This document shows, in pieces, positions 62,752-64,000 of a stretch of 64,000 nucleotides of DNA; within the stretch, counting starts at the first letter, position 1, and each line of letters opens with the position of its first letter. Origin of the DNA: DASXAI01 sp963728985. GTDB lineage: Bacteria; Actinomycetota; Acidimicrobiia; Acidimicrobiales; Ilumatobacteraceae. The stretch is taken from the NCBI GenBank assembly GCA_963728985.1, contig CAVSME010000008.1, positions 370,428-434,427 on the forward strand, in the 5' to 3' direction. The notes beneath the pieces are model-generated. The model saw only the letters and a list, made by a program, of their open reading frames with translations, made no database searches and had not been told where the DNA came from. The translations under genes were made by a program, and so were the position numbers.

Positions 62752-63708
62752 TTAGCTCCGGTTCACCTGAGGCCAAATGTCCTTGAGGAAGAGCGCCAGG
62801 ATGTCCTCTTCCGGGCCGAACGAGCCATCGCTGGCGACGACCGTCGACACATGATCCAGTCCCGCGTCCCGATATCGTCGGAGCAGTGCGATGACCTGTT
62901 CGGGGGTGCCGGCGATCGTCTGACGTCGCTGGGGCACGGACATCGACGCCTGATGCGCCGGATCACTCGTCAGGTACACGACGATCAGCAGCGACGTCCT
63001 CGGTGCTTCGGCCCGACCCGCCTCCCGAGCCATCGCGGTTAGCTCGGCGCGGCCTTCCTCGAGTTCGTCGGGCAGCAGCATCGCGGCGTGCCAGTAGTCG
63101 CCGAACTGCACGACCCTGCGGAACGCCCGCTTGCCGTTCCCGCCGATCAGGATGGGTGGATGTGGACGCTGGAACGGCTTCGGCGTCACGCTCACCTCAG
63201 GAAATCGGTAGTACTGGCCCTCGAAGCTGGGCCGCTCCTGGGTCCAAGCCCGTTTGATGATCTCCAACTGCTCATCGGAGACCGAGCCCCGATGGGGGAA
63301 GGTGTCGAGGCCAAGGGCCGAGAATTCCTCTTCGAGCCATCCCACGCCGGCACCGAACATCACCCGGCCGTCGGAGAGCATGTCGATCGTCGCCACCGAC
63401 TTCGCCGTGAGGAGCGGGTGGCGGTACGGGAGGATGATGACGCCGGCACCGAGCTTGACCCGCGAGGTCCGCGCCGCGACGTACGCCATCACGCTGAACA
63501 CCTCCCAGAACTGCTCGGGGTCCGACGGATCGAACCCACTCGCGGTGCCGTACGGATATGGCGTGAGGTAGTCGTATGGAAAGGCGATGTGATCGCCGAA
63601 CCACAACGCATCCGCGCCGAACTCCTCGGCAACGTCACACGTGGCGTCGATCGATCGTCTCGACACGTTGTCCCGGCCTACATGAGGGACGATGAAGCCG
63701 ACTTCCAC
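62752..63708 (-). CDS. LLM-class F420-dependent oxidoreductase
   Basis: A 318-residue luciferase-like TIM barrel, intact. N-terminus VEVGFIVPHVGRDN (GTG start at 63708, with AAGGA before it), then LWFGDHIAFPYDYLTPYPYG, VKLGAGVIILPYRHPLLTAK and SVATIDMLSDGRVMFGAGVG with W-L-E-E-E-F following, and KPFQRPHPPILIGGNGKRAF. These match F420-dependent oxidoreductases common in Actinobacteria. The C-terminus contains GTPEQVIALLRRYRDAGLDH. Reaction unknown. It shares the family, but not the details, of the frameshifted gene at 28784-29717. Confidence 0.9.
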   Translation of the reverse strand: MEVGFIVPHVGRDNVSRRSIDATCDVAEEFGADALWFGDHIAFPYDYLTPYPYGTASGFDPSDPEQFWEVFSVMAYVAARTSRVKLGAGVIILPYRHPLLTAKSVATIDMLSDGRVMFGAGVGWLEEEFSALGLDTFPHRGSVSDEQLEIIKRAWTQERPSFEGQYYRFPEVSVTPKPFQRPHPPILIGGNGKRAFRRVVQFGDYWHAAMLLPDELEEGRAELTAMAREAGRAEAPRTSLLIVVYLTSDPAHQASMSVPQRRQTIAGTPEQVIALLRRYRDAGLDHVSTVVASDGSFGPEEDILALFLKDIWPQVNRS

Positions 63709-63717
63709 GTTTCGATC

Positions 63718-64000
63718 CTTCCACGTCCGACGCCACCGACAGACGGGCGGGAACACGACGTCGACACCTCGGCCTCGGACGAGCGCGGCACGCGGTCACT
63801 GCGTTACGCCCACCACGTCGGTGCCGGCGCCGTGGCCTACGTAGCCCTGGGCCATTGCCATTTCTCCGAGCACCAGCAGCCAACCATTGCGCTCAACCGA
63901 CCTCGTGGGGCACTCTCGGGCATTTGCATGGACCCGACCGAGTGCGATCTGGAGCTACCAGGTCGGCGCCTCCACACCGGGAATCAAGCCGGCCCCAGCT
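63718..64000 (+). pseudogene. Possible ThuA-like domain remnant at the window edge
   Basis: One plus-strand frame stays open to the edge and reads DGREHDVDTSASDERG then LRYAHHVGAGAVAYVALGHC, similar to the end of ThuA-like (trehalose-utilisation, class I glutamine amidotransferase-like) domains, where a G-x-G-x-V-x-Y-x-A-L-G-H pattern occurs. No start codon or upstream part of the domain is present, since the region before belongs to the oxidoreductase gene. Probably a fragment; the similarity is from memory. Confidence 0.3.

Noticed and set aside
1..64000. CRISPR arrays, insertion sequences, integrases, phage structural genes
   Set aside because: No regularly spaced repeats, no transposase or recombinase motifs and no tail/capsid proteins were recognised.

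Overview
The window is high-GC DNA (roughly 70 percent G+C, codons ending in G or C) from an actinobacterium-like organism. The gene set fits Actinobacteria: two LLM-class flavin/F420-type oxidoreductases, an MMPL exporter, an acyl-CoA carboxyltransferase, a thiolase-like/DUF35 pair, an LPXTG surface protein, an HHxxxDG acyltransferase, GT39 and GtrA envelope glycosylation genes, and many GTG starts with GTGA or TGATG overlaps. I favour a lineage such as Acidimicrobiia, but that is inference. No tRNA, rRNA, CRISPR array, insertion sequence or replication origin was seen.

Layout. 1-4.4 kb: envelope glycosyltransferases, a broken FAD oxidase, a conserved unknown and an ArsR-AHSA1 fusion regulator with a palindromic operator. 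4.4-8.3 kb: an ABC-2 exporter divergent from an ECF41-like sigma factor across two back-to-back promoters, then a TauD-like dioxygenase. 8.3-13 kb: an LPXTG protein behind a structured leader, an MFS protein, a lipoprotein, a deleted CoA-transferase remnant and a carboxyltransferase. 13.1-25.7 kb: an unusual island with two related helical-plus-beta proteins, an unknown 450-residue protein, an HHxxxDG acyltransferase, a cyclase-ATPase-TPR regulator, an amine-oxidase-like FAD enzyme, a polyprenyl diphosphate synthase and a non-secreted subtilase. 25.8-32 kb: an amidohydrolase/thiolase-like/DUF35 operon, an LLM oxidoreductase and an MMPL exporter. 32.5-43.9 kb: two giant beta-rich proteins (1195 and 2239 residues), overlapping TGATG, behind a phosphotransferase-like gene. 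44.2-52.5 kb: a second regulator with the cyclase at the opposite end, a compositionally atypical unknown gene, a Dyp-type peroxidase and a SEC-C protein. 52.7-64 kb: mostly housekeeping and accessory genes (DUF6582, MetE-like, secreted subtilase, DinB, DUF899, muralytic/adhesin-like protein, thioesterase, nitroreductase, a RelE-type toxin-antitoxin pair, a second LLM oxidoreductase).

Five otherwise well-conserved genes (TauD-like, MFS, LLM oxidoreductase, Dyp peroxidase, secreted subtilase) are each broken by what reads as one extra G or C. This suggests either assembly/sequencing indels or unusual decay, so read those entries with that in mind.

The most interesting material is the 13.1-25.7 kb island, the giant-protein pair, the two mirror-image cyclase regulators, the ECF41 double promoter and a nested palindromic repeat present twice (32.15 and 53.22 kb).
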